A stretch of 64,000 bases of DNA from Lophius americanus. Its lineage: Eukaryota > Chordata > Actinopteri > Lophiiformes > Lophiidae. This document shows positions 23,201 through 35,439 of the stretch, in pieces. The DNA lies in NCBI GenBank assembly GCA_037951165.1, contig JBBDHG010000008.1, positions 9,927,501 through 9,991,500 on the forward strand, written 5' to 3'. The position numbers were made by a program, and so were the translations under genes. The notes under the pieces are model-generated. The model made no database searches, was not told the origin of the DNA, and saw only the letters and a list, made by a program, of their open reading frames with translations. Each line of letters begins with the position of its first letter. Positions within the stretch are counted from its first letter, which is position 1.

Positions 23201-24988
23201 CACTCAAATGTCTTGAATTAAGATTGGGTCCATTTCAGCCAGTAAACTGTTCAACCCTGATAAAGGCAAACCGCTGGCTGATATGACTAAGCTGCATAAA
23301 CTGTCCAGTCTATTAAATTTGGCCGCATGAGTCATTGTCCACATAGACCAATCACAGGTTTCACATCACCCCTGGTCCTGCCTGTCTTCATTGGTTACTT
23401 GTTAAATTCTGGCTCTATTCCAAGATACTCTACATATTCTGAGCGCTTTACTAGCAGCCAAATTCCGTTTGCTGTTTCAAGGGCATAACTCTAAAACGAT
23501 TTCCCATGTATTCATCGCATTGTGTGAATGCATTAACAATATGCCTGTTTCTTTAGAATTTTTATTTTTAAATTTCCATTGATAAAATGTTTGTGTATTT
23601 CTATTCTGAAAGGCTGATGTTTGTTTTTGAAGCACATATCATTATTTCAGCTTTGTTTTCCCTCTACGACAGGCTGAACCAAATACCAGGAAGGATGGGA
23701 AACCTTTTTGTGAAAAACAATTTTCATTCTGTTTTTTCCATGACAAAGGAAAAAATAAAGATACAAGGATGTTACAAGGATTAAATCTTGTAGCACTTCC
23801 TCTGCGAGCCTTTGCATGTATACAAATGTCAGACAGAGTGTGTCGATGGGAATTCTGCTAATTAATAGGAATTCTATAATGCTTATTTTATGCATTTCCG
23901 TTGCAACTTCTTGAGCTATGTACTGAGGGATGTTCACTTTTCAAGATTGAGCTTTCTTCTTGACATTGTTGGATTTTTTTTCTAGTTTTCATTGGCATGA
24001 TTTTCATTTATTAATTAAATGTTTTATTGCTTAACTGAGATATGTTGGATTTTTAAACCTTGGCAAAGGAATGTAAACTACTTATTACCATTAACAGGGC
24101 ATATTGTGTGATACGATCAATAATTATAATCACCATTATAATGGATTTAACTCCAAAATACGGAGCTATTTACTGAAATCTGAAAGTACTCTATAGCAGG
24201 CATCCCGCTTTTGATCTGTCGGTATATCATTTTGAATAATAAATAATGACGCATTTCATCATATTATTAGTTGTAATTCTTTCTTTAAAACCTAATGCAA
24301 GGGATCTTTTGCTCGACTCTTACAGTATATCATGATTTCATTTCTTGATCAGGCCAGCATGATCTCACTATCCATCTCTTTAACAGATAGTGAAGCAGAT
24401 GTTCCATGCATACACTCATATCTCACTTCACCCTGCTGCATATATTGATCCCAAAAATGTTGTCGCTGACACCGTGTGCAATGAATTCATTGTCATCGAC
24501 TTGAAATATCGGCGTAAAATCTATCGCCATTATTTGGCCATCAGTTTGATTGATCATCTTTTTAATCACACATAACAATATTGTTCAACTCAGAAAAATC
24601 AATGTCATTTCATTTGATGGGAATAAATTCGCCTCTTTCCTGATCTAGGGCTTTAGACGTTTTTCTTTCTGTGCTCACAAAATGGAAAAAAATCAAAACA
24701 CTCTATTCATTTTGCAGAGCGCCTTACAATTTCCACGGACAATTTGAGCTACGTTTTCTTTTATGAGAAACAAGATACACTGTATCGAGATACAAGTATG
24801 TTTTTTTTTTACTGGTTCATGCCAATAGTATATATATATATATTTTTGTAATTAAAACGAGACATGTGCCATTATCAAACTTTTACTGCAATTTTATAAA
24901 TTTAGGAGACAACATGCACACAGTTCAATACAGTAATGACAAGCATTGACCTAATACTTGTCCTCGGTCTCAAAGACCGAGTATAATT
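20281..24988. other. Gene desert with no recognised genes
   Basis: No gene was recognised across this span. A short tandem repeat lies at 22,563-22,631. A weaker CTCF-like word (ACAATAGGTGGCAG, 12 of 14 positions) is at 22,110-22,123. The part 24,380-24,660 is rich in homeobox-like words, including TTTGATTGATC (which contains the PBX/HOX-type TGATTGAT) and AATGAATTCATTG. A short perfect hairpin, CTCGGTCT-CAA-AGACCGAG, is at 24,963-24,981. Confidence 0.3.
22563..22631 (+). repeat. Three-copy 23-bp tandem repeat
   Basis: ATTAAATACAGACAAAGAA plus an A run is repeated about three times, the last copy with GACAAAG changed to GAAAAAG. It is a small recent expansion of an A-rich sequence. Confidence 0.8.
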
Positions 24989-25282
24989 ATTTTTATTAGG
25001 GTTACACCGATTGCAATTTTCTTTGCCGATCACCGATCACTGACTTTTGTAGATTCTGACCGGCCGTTACCGATTTTGGATTCCAATTCCAATTTTTTTT
25101 TGAAGGATTATGGTCGGAATAAGGCTGGTCGCCATTGTGTAATGTATTTGTATTGAACGTTGAAAATAATGTACCCGCCGTCCTCCCCAACACCGGCCTC
25201 AAGTGAGACTGCTCGGCCGATTGCCGATTTAATCAGACGAGGCCTCCCGGCGCCAATCGATCGTCTCACCTCTCATTTTTAT
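24989..25282. mobile_element. Short non-autonomous hAT element (MITE) with 8-bp target duplication
   Basis: The 8-base direct repeats ATTTTTAT at 24,989-24,996 and 25,275-25,282 flank a 278-bp element. It begins TAGGGTTACACCGATTGCAA, and on the other strand its far end begins GAGAGGTGAGACG. An 8-bp target duplication is the hallmark of hAT transposition. The right terminal region contains TCGGCCGATTGCCGATTTAA, the inverse of the sequence at the edge of the structure at 2,779, so both belong to one family. There is no coding capacity. The terminal inverted repeats match only imperfectly, so the exact edges could be off by a base. Confidence 0.7.
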
Positions 25283-25869
25283 TCATGCTGGATAAGACAA
25301 CAGCTCCACGTACATCATCACTTTTCTTCTATCCATTAAGGTTTTTGGGCCAAGTGTTTACATGAGCTGTGAGATGCTTCCCAGTTCAAATTCACCTGTG
25401 AACCCGGGGCCTTTCTGTATTGAGTAACAGGTTCTCCTTATGATTGCTTGGGTTATGATTGCTTGGGTTATCCCTCGCACACACACAAAAAAATACATCG
25501 TAGGTGAACCGGGGACTTTTTCTGAGTAGAGGTGAACTTGTGAATGTCTGGTTGTTCGACTGTTTGCCGTCCCAACACTTTAATGCGACCATCAGCTGTA
25601 TCAAAGTGGTATAAGCAAGCAGGGTCATGTTATGTGGTAAACCTTACAGATAGACTTTATTAGCTCACCGATCTGAGGGATGTTAGTTAAGGCCCTGTTA
25701 CGTAAGTTAGTCAGTTTGATGTAGAATGTGCAGTAGGAGTCTAGCTTCCTTTGTGTCTCTTTTAATTTTCATATCTCAGTCAGTCACTCAGGTTATTTTC
25801 AGTTCTGCTAGCTTTAAATGTTTTTGCAAAAATGTCGTGTCAAAAATGTGACAGTAGGTGGATTTAAAT
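25283..25869. other. Unannotated DNA
   Basis: Nothing was recognised apart from a two-copy 15-bp repeat of ATGATTGCTTGGGTT at about 25,441-25,471. Confidence 0.35.
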
Positions 25870-26515
25870 GGATGGCTTAATTCCGATTATATTCGGAAAA
25901 GACGTCTAATCGGAAAGATAATCGGAAGCTGCTGCATGTAAAAACCCCTTTCAGAACGCCAAGAACCTTTCCAAATTAGATTTCATTCCCTTGCAAGGAG
26001 GGATTTTAAATCTTTTCAGAAAGCCTTTCCGATAGCCAGTCGCTGCATGTAAACGTCGTATCGGAAAGCTTTCTGTTTGATTTGTATCTATGCATGTGTA
26101 GTGACGTGACGTAGTGCTCTGCTGAGTTTTTTTACACCGCCGCGATGCTTTTTAAATATGGCAATTTCAAAGCAGTACCGGTTTGCATCGGAGAGTGATT
26201 TATTCATTGCAACTTTGAAATATTTTAGAATTTTCTATCCCTTCTTTTCGCCGGTTGAAGGGCGACACTTTTAACCATTCAACTGGCGAAAAGTCTCTTC
26301 TTTGTCATATTCTTCTGGCCGTTTGTTGGCGGTCGACGCCCAACTCACCGAACCATTATCGCCACCTTATGAACGGGAGTGTGTATCGTGTGTGCATGTG
26401 TGAAAACGTTTCCGACTAGGTGAGTCGATGCATGTAAACACCGGGTCGGAAAAGATCACAAGTCATGTAAAAAGGCGACTGACATTGCAATTCGGAAAGG
26501 TTTAATTCGGAATGA
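25870..26515. mobile_element. Probable non-autonomous DNA transposon with internal GCATGTAAA repeats
   Basis: The left end reads TTAATTCCGATTATATTCGG. The inverse of the right end reads ATTCCGAATTAAACCTTTCC, giving short related inverted termini. Inside, the word GCATGTAAA occurs at least three times (near 25,934, 26,044 and 26,430), each beside a TCGGAAA-like word (TCGGAAAG, TCGGAAAA). An inverted pair, CGCCGGTTGAAGGG and CAACTGGCG, lies at 26,248-26,291. There is no transposase. Candidate TTAA or TAA duplications at the two edges would suit a Harbinger- or piggyBac-like origin, but I cannot decide the class. Edges are approximate. Confidence 0.5.
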
Positions 26516-28854
26516 AGAAAAGTGTCCCATATAAACCCACCTACTGTGTAGAAGACCTATCAATCAGCCTAGCAGCAATTATTTATGGATGTAGTTCAGG
26601 TGATACTCCCGTGGAATGGTCTTCTCTCTCAACACTCTCTGGTCTCTTTCAGAATTCTCTTATCTATGAGTATCAGCAATTAAGTGAGACAGTATTCCCA
26701 TCAAGAACTGAAGAAGAGCTTCATCCTGCCACAGTCAGGAGATCTATTATTTGATAGCTGATAATCTTATGCCTGTAATAAATATTTTTGAAAGGATTAT
26801 CATCTGGAGGTCCCACAAGGATAAGTGTTCGCAAAAAGAACACAACACCGACTCGATGGACGGGATCAAGGGTCTGGGCCATGAAAGATTTCCTGCTACA
26901 ATGCCTTTGTTTTCATGGGTGATTCATGATGTTGTGTCCAGTTCAAAATAAACCCACAATGCCAATGACAGGGGTGACAGGAGTGCAGTTTAGTGATTTC
27001 CTTAAAAGAGTAACGAGGACCATTCAACAATCAAAGAGGAGACAAACTAAGAGTTAGGAGTAAGTATTAGGGGAACAGAGAAGGAAAGGAACTGTATGGA
27101 AACACAAAACAGAGATAATTAAACTTTAAAAATATAACAGGAAAACCAAACCCATGAAATAGAACAATCACAGAATCAGCACTTTTGCAAAGATAAACCA
27201 TAAAAACTCCAAATCCTTAGGGTTAAGGAAGAAAACCAACGACATATTTTTGCTTTGATAAAGATCGTTATCCCTGGTCTCCCGGTTGAAAGCTGTGTGT
27301 TAAAGAAGAAGTTCCCTCTGTATCTGGATGATGTGCCAACACAGCAGCATTTGATACGTGGGGAATGAGACCAGGCTTTTATCTGTTTGGTTTATGGGAG
27401 GCCAACAAATCTCTGATAGTTGTTAGCTTGAATTAAAAACAGCCAAATTTGACAAACAGACCAAACATTTTGATAAAATGACAAGTTTGGACATGAATTC
27501 CCAAATGAAAATGAAAGCCGAGGCTACAGGGGAGCCCCACACAGAATGACTAAGAGTGGGATTTCATTTGTGGGAGGTGTGAAAGAAAATAAACACCCGT
27601 TGAGTTTGCCAAGATGAGATGGAGAGAGACCGAGAACAAAGAAATGCCTTTCGGATAAATGTGTGAATGCGAATGTTTATTGTGAAAACAAATTGTTACC
27701 ACTAGTAAATAAAGATAAAAACTGTGTGGGACATTGATTTGAAATGAGTGGGTATTTTTTCCCAGACTTGTAGTCTTTGAACTCAGTGAACCTCTGGGAA
27801 CACCTATAAACAGTTTGACCACACAGAAAATGTTATTCCAACACTTCTTTCATATTTTTCCAATCATGATACGGTGCTGTGTGCTCTTGTTTTCCTTGCC
27901 TGCCAATCACAGGCAGCAGACATTAAATGTCAGACACGCAGCAAATCGGGACAGCAGTCTGATTGTCTTCTTTTGTCATTAATGTCCAATAATATGTGTT
28001 CAGAGTAGTAGGCTGGAAATGGAATATGTGGCTGATAATCCATTTAACTAACATGTTGGGCTAGAAATGGAAAGATTGTTGATGAAAGAATAATGGTCCA
28101 CTGTCACTCCGTCTGATGGGTTAGGGCATACGTTAAAGCAAAGAATAAAGATTGTCTCTACTTTGAGCTTACATATCAAGTTGCGGGGGGCTGTTTCCAT
28201 GAGACGTGTCATTAAGTGGATGAAAGTCCGTTTCAAGGGATATTGAGATCAGAATTACATTTGATTTACATTTTGGCTCTTGTTACACTTTCATATTACA
28301 TCTCAAATGCAGGCAGGGAAATGTGCCAACACTCATCTCTGTTTCCCCGCTCACTTAAAAAGCTCAAGCTAAAACGAAAATGTGATTTGTACAAAAGAAA
28401 CACCAAATGATCAAAGACAAAACTCAATCATAAAACACCTGTCCTCACTTGTAGGTGGTAAATCTCACTGGGATTGTTGAACCAGCGAAGAAAGAGGCCC
28501 AGGGTCACAATGAACTGGGATCAAATCTTGATTGTCTGAATCTGCTTTTGAAGCCTTTATTTTCTCTAATGCAGTGTTTGGAGCCGCTGAACACAGAACT
28601 TTATCCCAATGACATACACAGACCAATGTTGATGATAACTCCTTTGTTTGGTCAAGTGGCGGGCAAATGGGACCCAGGAAAGCTGTTCCAACAAGCACCA
28701 GCAAAAACGGGTCAAACCGACAGATAAGGCAGATTAGACCGAACAAAGGGGCTGGAAAACTACAGCTGGAAGGAAACCTAGACGAGCAGGAAACTACTGC
28801 TTATGTGAAACTAGGTCTACGCAGTCGTAGCAAAGCAGCAAATGGATATCCCTG
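26516..28854. other. Gene-poor DNA, no feature recognised
   Basis: Several short frames occur (for example 28,455-28,727), but none resembles a known protein and none has convincing splice context. Confidence 0.35.
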
Positions 28855-29190
28855 AAAAGCCCCCAATCCCCCTGATTTTTATAAGCAATCCCCCCTCAAA
28901 TGAAATGTGAAGTTATGCACAAAAGACAGTATTTCCGGTCAAACAAAGCTCCCCCTACTGAGTAAAACATGAATTATAAGAAAACATTATGACTATAAGC
29001 AAGACAGATCTCCTTGAATCGATTCATGCACCAAATTTTGACTAAATAGGACTAATGGTTAGGAGGTTATGTCCGGACAAAAAGGGCTTTTTGTAAAAAC
29101 GCGCCCCTTAATAAGTAAAATATGAACCAATAATGTAAAACACGACGTATACAAGATAGATCTCCTCATTCATATTCATAGCCACCCAAC
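28855..29190 (+). repeat. Unnamed dispersed repeat, module 2 in two tandem copies
   Basis: The first copy runs through GACTATAAGCAAGACAGATC then TCCTTGAATCGATTCATGCA. The second runs through ACGTATACAAGATAGATCTCC then TCATTCATATTCATA. Each is preceded by a CCCC…TAAGTAAAA/TGAGTAAAA word. The same module is next to module 1 at 55,480-55,800, and inverted at 39,470-39,590 and 47,720-47,800. There is no coding capacity. Confidence 0.6.
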
Positions 29191-32100
29191 TGTGAGCTGT
29201 ATCACAACTGTTTATTCATTACATTGTCGTAAATAGCACCTACATTTTAATAATACTATTTTATACTATCGCTGCTTTAACACGTGGATTTATACTCAGG
29301 GATTAATAAACTGGTGGCTTTAATGGGGAACTGGAAAACCGTCGGCATCAGATGGATTTTCAGGTGAGAGCTGAAACAAGGCGCTCCCAACAAACAGATG
29401 GGGAATGAGAGGGTCTGAGCTGTAAAGTGCATGGGAATTACTGTAAATCACTGGAGTAGAAGAGACAGGATAATGGAAGCAGAAGTATGTGACACCAACT
29501 TTCATTTAAAGTGATTTACAAGTACAGAGAGTATCAAGAAACCCCTCCTTTGCTAGTAAGTATCTCAGTCAGGGCTCTCACGCACCAGGCAGTTTGTCTT
29601 CTACTGGCTAGTGTAAGCGCCATTGGAGAGCAGCTGTGGCCCTATATCTCGCTATATCTCCTCTTCTGCCAGTTCAGAATATTGAATTGGCAGTGTTGAC
29701 CGTAAAATATCACAAATTTACCTTTGGACCATAGGATTTTCTTGAGCAGATGCAAAATGACAATTTGAACTAATGTTTGCTGTCTGTGTAAACGTTGAGA
29801 TTTAATACAATTCATTGTCAAGCTGAAATATACTTTTTAAATGGCCTGATGTTCATGGTCAAAGTTTACAACCTCATTCTGGTAAGTGCTCTGTGGCAGT
29901 GTTTGATTAGAGACATTACATTGTTTGAATTCATGCGCTGCCCAATTAGGTATACTTACGCAGTGTACCAAACAGAAGTATTCTCAGTAGGTACACGATC
30001 CCCCCTCTACTGCTCAAACATGATCCGACAATTCTATGTCTTGACTCCCAGGACATGCTGCCAGAATCTAATCAGACAAACCTTTAATGAATCCACCCAG
30101 TGAGCATGATCTCAATGTAGATTAGAAATTTTCAGCTGAGCACCTAAATCTTCATAGGCAGACTAAAATTGATGTACTTCTTTAAACACATGCTGTGAAT
30201 AAGTCCAGGCAGGGAACTCTAAAATCAAATACCAACACACTGGTAGAATAGAATTTTAACTACACCTCTCCACTGATTGAACACACGAATGTTAATATCA
30301 AGTTGGAAAAAAATCTGTTCCTTATTCAAACCATGTTTAAACTGTCTGCCTTTCTGCTCCCCTGTCTCTCCTCCTTCGCTTTCTAGACCTTTCTAGTAAG
30401 CGCAGCTGAAGGGCAATTTCAAAAAGTTTATTTCAAGGGTGGAAGGGATTGGGTACAATGTCCTGCCAAAGTGTCGCTCCAGGGTCCTGGAAGCCTAAAC
30501 TGATCGCTTTCTCAGCAAGCAGAGAGATGGGCAACGGTCAGCTCCTGTTTCTGGCGGAGTGTGGAAGAGTATGGACTTAATGATAGTAATGCATGAGTGC
30601 ATCATCAAAGTCATTGACAGGTCGAACCTCAGCTGCCTCAGGTCCATACATACATAGATCAACCTAGTAGTGCAACAAAGACCTTTCTTAATGCTGACCT
30701 TGTATTTTTACACTGAACAAATTTACCAAAGGTGGCATCATTTCCCCCTGGGTGCGTAATTTAAGTAAACATGCCAAAGTAGCACAAACTAAACCGCCAT
30801 TCTGCTCGGTGTCATCTCTGTTACTTGGCAACTGATCTCTTCTTCTGCTTGGACAGCATGGAGCTCCAAGACCATGCATTATCTCTCCAACTTGAAGACG
30901 ATCTGGTTTAATTTTCTTCCTCTTTGACTTAAACGTTAACTGATAAAATCTGCTTTTAAAATCCCTTTTGGCTTGCACACATAACAGGTTTCCAAAAGTC
31001 ACATCCTTCTGTCTTTTCCTTTTATTGATCCGTGCGCCTGTCACGAGATGACACGGTAACCTCAAGTAATGTTTATGCAGAAGAGTGAGGTCAAATAAGC
31101 AGCAATATATAATTCTTGTCTTTAACAGGGAGATCCAAATACATCCTCTGCTTTGTTTATAATAGGGTTCATGTTCATCTCCCACTTGAGGTTCTGGGTG
31201 ATGGGGGTGCCCCAGCGTGCCCAAGGAGTCCACAGTGTTGGACTGTATGAATTAAACAAACTCAAGGGGTCTGCGGAACGTTTCACACTTTATTGAAATG
31301 AATTGAAATGAAAAATGAAATGAAATGATTCAAGGTCACAAGAGCAGTGCTTCAAGGTCTCCGTCACTCCGTTTCTCAAACCTCTTTGTTTAATGAACAG
31401 ATTTCTATCTCACAGTAAGTTCTGAAGAGCACATGTAGGCATTGTCAGATCATTTTGTAGAAAAATGTATTCAAAAATTACAATTGTTACACTACATGTA
31501 TATAGACTTTCCTTCATACTTAAAGTCCGTTCAGGTCGTTGCCAAAGACAAGAACAATCAGAGAGCTTTCCTCATTCCGTAACCACGTTAAACTGCCATC
31601 AGGAAGGATTTTCTCCCTTCAATTGAATTGACTCAATGTGGGGGTGGACTTCAACTTCACTATCTCTGTCTGCACCCTTTGTCTCCATTTCTTCACTTTA
31701 TCAGCTCACAATTGAACCAACCAGTAATATCCATAATATTGACGATGCTGAAGTATGATGAATGTTTTTATGTTAATTATAGAACGTACAGCCACAAGGA
31801 CAGAAACACGTAATCATCCTGCTTGTGCCTCCATGAATCATTCTTGCTATCTGTTCGACCAACGAGGAAATGTCTGCCCAACTTCGATCAGTGACAGTGC
31901 AAGGAGAACCTACAGGGAGGAGGTCAAAACCGTAAATGGATGGAAAATAATGCATTTCAATGATCATAAATCTATTTTCATGACCTCATTTAAAACACTG
32001 TTTTGATATTTGTTCAATGACTAAGTTGCATAAAATGCAAAAAAACAACAACAGGTCAAATACATCAACTCTGAGAATATATATCAATGTAATTGTTACT

Positions 32101-32446
32101 GCTATGACTTATAACACATTATACAATTAAAAACAGCAAAAGTCGGTCGTTATTGTTTGAATGTCTTCAGGTGTGCACAAATACAGCAAACGAGAAGAAT
32201 TTTATTTTACAGCATCTCAACCTCAATTATTTCGGGCCTACTGGTTCCTCCTCCATGATCTTGAACCCTGCTCCTTGAATCTTGGACAAGTATCAATTCC
32301 ACCACTGTAACCGCAAAACGAAAAGCAATTTACTGTTATCACCCAACTTTACGGAAGCTTCTTCCCCAATTTGTTAGATTGTACTGAAATTTTAGTGTCT
32401 CCTTAAAACTCACCTCTGCAACCAAGCTTCTGTTTTTATAGCCTAC

Positions 32447-32501
<55 letters not shown>

Positions 32502-33576
32502 CTTTGTCTCTGTGCATTATGAGCCTTAGGCTATGTATTTATGTTTGGATTTTTTTTTCTCTAAATATCTTTGTGTTCTGAAGACAGAAAACTACTAAAA
32601 TTATGATAAATAAATAAAACAATTTAGTTAAAAGTTCTCCTATTAATTGTCTCTTGTGGAAAAAGGTAATTTAGTTTTCTGCTACCTCTGCCTTATAAGA
32701 GTTGTGAAACTAGCTGAACCTCAGAGAGCTGCATTCACATTTAAAGCCATCTTAAATGACTAACAGTCACATCTGGCTGTAGATGTTTGATTGACTCGTG
32801 AAAAATACTGAAGAGTAAATTTAGTATTTTATGCTGGTGGTTGAGTTTGTGTGTTTTTATCTCATGGAAGAATGAACAATCAGACTTGATGGGGTCATAC
32901 ATACTCAGAGTGCACTCATATTAGTGTTAGTCATCTTGTATCCAAGTCTCTAATAGAGACAGCATGTATTTGTGTGGCTCATCTTCCCATATTGAGCTCT
33001 CTGAACACATCAACCAAAAGTTTTTAATTTTCCAATTTCTCGCTTTGGTGCACTGCTGCATCCCTGCTGGCCTCAAGATTACAGTTTCACATTGACTATC
33101 AATAAAAACACAAAAACATATCCAACCTTAATGAATTTCTCAAAGCTGTCTTTTCTGTGTTTACTGGAGTTCCTAGAACTTGTAACTTTAATTGAGCGTG
33201 TAGGGCGGAGATGCTCCAACAGTGACACCGTGTTTTCAGAGTTCTGACATGAATTGTAGTGGCATTGACGGTTTAGCCGGGGTAAGATTGCACGCATTGT
33301 AATTTAAAAAATGCCAAAAAATTAATGGAGATTATAATTATTTAAGGATTGTCTTCAATTAATCATTATTCTTTCATACCACCAGCGGCAACTCATTGTA
33401 AGCAGCTCATAGTAAAATCAGTCAGGAGAGATGATATGACAGGAGTTGTAACATAAAAGTAATGTTGATAAATGAATGCATTATATAATCGCTTACTAGA
33501 ATCCCAAATTGCAGATTTTGACAATACATACATAACAAGCTTTACATAGAATTCTGAATCCATTAGGCATATCTGT
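29191..33576. other. Gene-poor DNA, one unexplained open frame
   Basis: The longest frame, 30,688-31,233 on the minus strand (181 codons), has no recognisable domain, only a lysine/arginine-rich middle, and no splice or promoter context, so it is probably chance or a decayed repeat. A GT microsatellite lies at 32,451-32,498. No other element was recognised. Confidence 0.3.
32451..32498 (+). repeat. (GT)24 microsatellite
   Basis: An uninterrupted GT run of about 48 bases, ended by ATGC. An uninterrupted array of this length is likely to be length-variable between individuals. Confidence 0.95.
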
Positions 33577-33895
33577 ATAGGTTATTATTCACACTGACAT
33601 GGTATTTGTCTGTATGTGTAGGTTTGCGGTAAAATACAACGTTGGGTGTACCGTCCCCTCGACACGTACATCAAAGTCCAAAGGGGGATGCAAATGCTCT
33701 CTGTTGTTCTCCCATATGAACTTGATGTTGTGGTCCATGGCGTTTATGTGATTTGTGAAGGCCCCGACTTCACAGGCCTTTATTTTCACCCATGTGTCAT
33801 CCATGCACCTGAACCAGTGGCTAGGTATTAAAGGCCATTAACCGAAGTAAGAGCCCTCTGTTCCACTTCTTCCATGTAGAACCCATGGCCCAGCC
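33577..33895 (-). mobile_element. Penelope-like element, reverse-transcriptase fragment
   Basis: The minus strand encodes YMEEVEQRAL (about 33,855-33,885), then after a frameshift CMDDTWVKIKACEVGAF, NHINAMDHNIKF, and finally KPTHTDKY-like residues near 33,600. This matches the Penelope-like (PLE) reverse transcriptase around its catalytic motif, normally YVDDTWVK, and the following HINS-x-D-x-NIKFT and RKPTHTDQY segments. The catalytic tyrosine codon is changed (CMDD at 33,796-33,807; both aspartates kept). PLEs are retroelements with a telomerase-related reverse transcriptase and a GIY-YIG endonuclease. This copy is short, frameshifted and dead. Confidence 0.8.
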
Positions 33896-34019
33896 GTGTT
33901 TTGTGTGAAAAAAAAACTTCCTTTAATGGGACAACAGAAGCTCCAAAGAGGAAGAGGGGGATAGATAGAGAGGGATAGGCGCCAAGGCAGTGTCATACCT
34001 TATGTGGCTTGACTTTCCA
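33896..34019. other. Spacer between two opposed Penelope-like fragments
   Basis: A run of eight or more A and a purine-rich stretch (AGAGGAAGAGGGGGATAGAT) separate the two PLE pieces. No coding frame is present. Confidence 0.4.
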
Positions 34020-34625
34020 AAAAGCTACATAGGAATTTCTCCAAACAAAAGATCCCAGTTAATTACAAATCCTGCAACACCCACAGATAAAAACTATTTC
34101 ACCTAAAAGACAGGACACCCTGACACAAGTAGCAATACACTTTATGCAGCACAATGCAACAAGGAGGGCACAGATCTGTACGTTGTTGAGACCAAACAAC
34201 AACTTTCACAAGTGCAGGGCCCAGCACAGGAGGGCCACTTCATCAGGACATGACAAGGGACACTCTTTCGAGGACTCAAAGCTCACATCTAGGACAAAGA
34301 GGATATATGGCTTGAGAGAGCAGTTAAGGAAGCCATCAATGGTCCAAACCTGGACTCAGATTATTCTAACGACACACATGAGACCCCAGCAGACAATCAA
34401 GACCCCTCTCTACCTAACAACCCCTGGCGACTCATACCCACCCTCGTTAGATATGAAGGCCCAACTGCCAGAGACTCTCTGTGTATCAACACCTACTGGA
34501 TGTATAAAATCCCTGACTCCCACCAGTCACTCATACCAGCCAGTTAGAGCTGAAGAAGAGTCTTGGACGAAAGGTAAAATGTCTTCAAGACAAAATAAGA
34601 CCTGAATCCATGAGTTTTATTAACG
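34020..34625 (+). mobile_element. Penelope-like element, GIY-YIG endonuclease fragment and 3' end
   Basis: The plus strand from 34,143 encodes YAAQCNKEGTDLYVVETKQQ, equivalent to the GIY-YIG core of PLEs (family VYAVQCxEEC-x-DLYIGETKQ); the usual IG of the second motif is VV here. A neighbouring frame continues AQHRRATSSGHD, then GHSFEDSKLTSRTKRIYG, matching the PLE segment AQHRRAxSSGxDSAVxLHL…FEDxxVHILDREDRW. The end carries AGCTGAAGAAGAGTCTTGGA and ACGAAAGGTAAAATGTCTTC, which resembles the usual 3' region of fish PLEs. Frameshifts and stops make it inactive. It points away from the reverse-transcriptase piece at 33,577-33,895, so the two halves are in opposite orientation. Confidence 0.8.
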
Positions 34626-35439
34626 TCAGTATTTTCTATTCCGTTATTGATACTTGCTAACCACCTGTTTATCCTATAGATATTTTGGCTTTGTCTAAAG
34701 CTTTAGCCGTTATCCTTTAACCTTATGCTGCAAATCTGATCAGCGTGTTCATTTAAGTTAATGATCACACACTGACAGTTGAGAGTCGAGGCATAACTAT
34801 TAGTTTAACAGCTATATTTTCATTAAAATAAACTCAAGGGTTGTTTTTGTTTACACCATATTTCAAGGGCTTTCTAGAAGTTTCTCCTATCAACTCACGA
34901 TCGGGGTGTTTTTCTTATGATAATTTATTTTAAGGGACAATGCAGGGTTTCATCACAGTGAAAAAATTAATAAAGGAGATTAGATTATTTTAGCCAGACT
35001 GCATAATCTCCAGCCGATGAGCATGCAGATATTTCATTTTCCTGTCTTGTCAGTGTGTATCTGAATCTCGATGAGAACCACAGGGATTTGAACTGCTTAC
35101 GTCTTCAGTTTGGACTGTCAAAGGTATCACTGAGTCAGAGAGGGATACAATGCAAATAAGGAATCTTTTATGCAATCCATAAAAGTGAAAAAAGTCTGCT
35201 CTGCTCTAATCTTCTCCTTACACGAGACTCAGCTGAATGTAGAACTGGGACAATGAACTTTTGTTCATACTCAGGAGATAATGTTGCTTTTCCTTTTGGA
35301 ATAACTGTTGAAAAAAAAAAATCTAATAACTTCACTTAAATATGATATTTATGCTATGGTATACAGGAAACATCACAGGACGAAAAGACTTTCTTATATT
35401 AATGCCATTCACGGACAATGAATGTTTAACTCTGGCCTT
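34626..35439. other. Unannotated DNA
   Basis: AT-rich sequence without recognisable genes or repeats. Confidence 0.35.

Noticed and set aside
30688..31233. 181-codon minus-strand frame
   Set aside because: It has no recognisable domain, signal or splice context, and its composition does not look like a conserved protein. I could not exclude a lineage-specific gene.
34144..34605. 153-codon plus-strand frame as a cellular gene
   Set aside because: It is mostly out-of-frame and shifted Penelope-like element sequence; the true endonuclease frame is interrupted.
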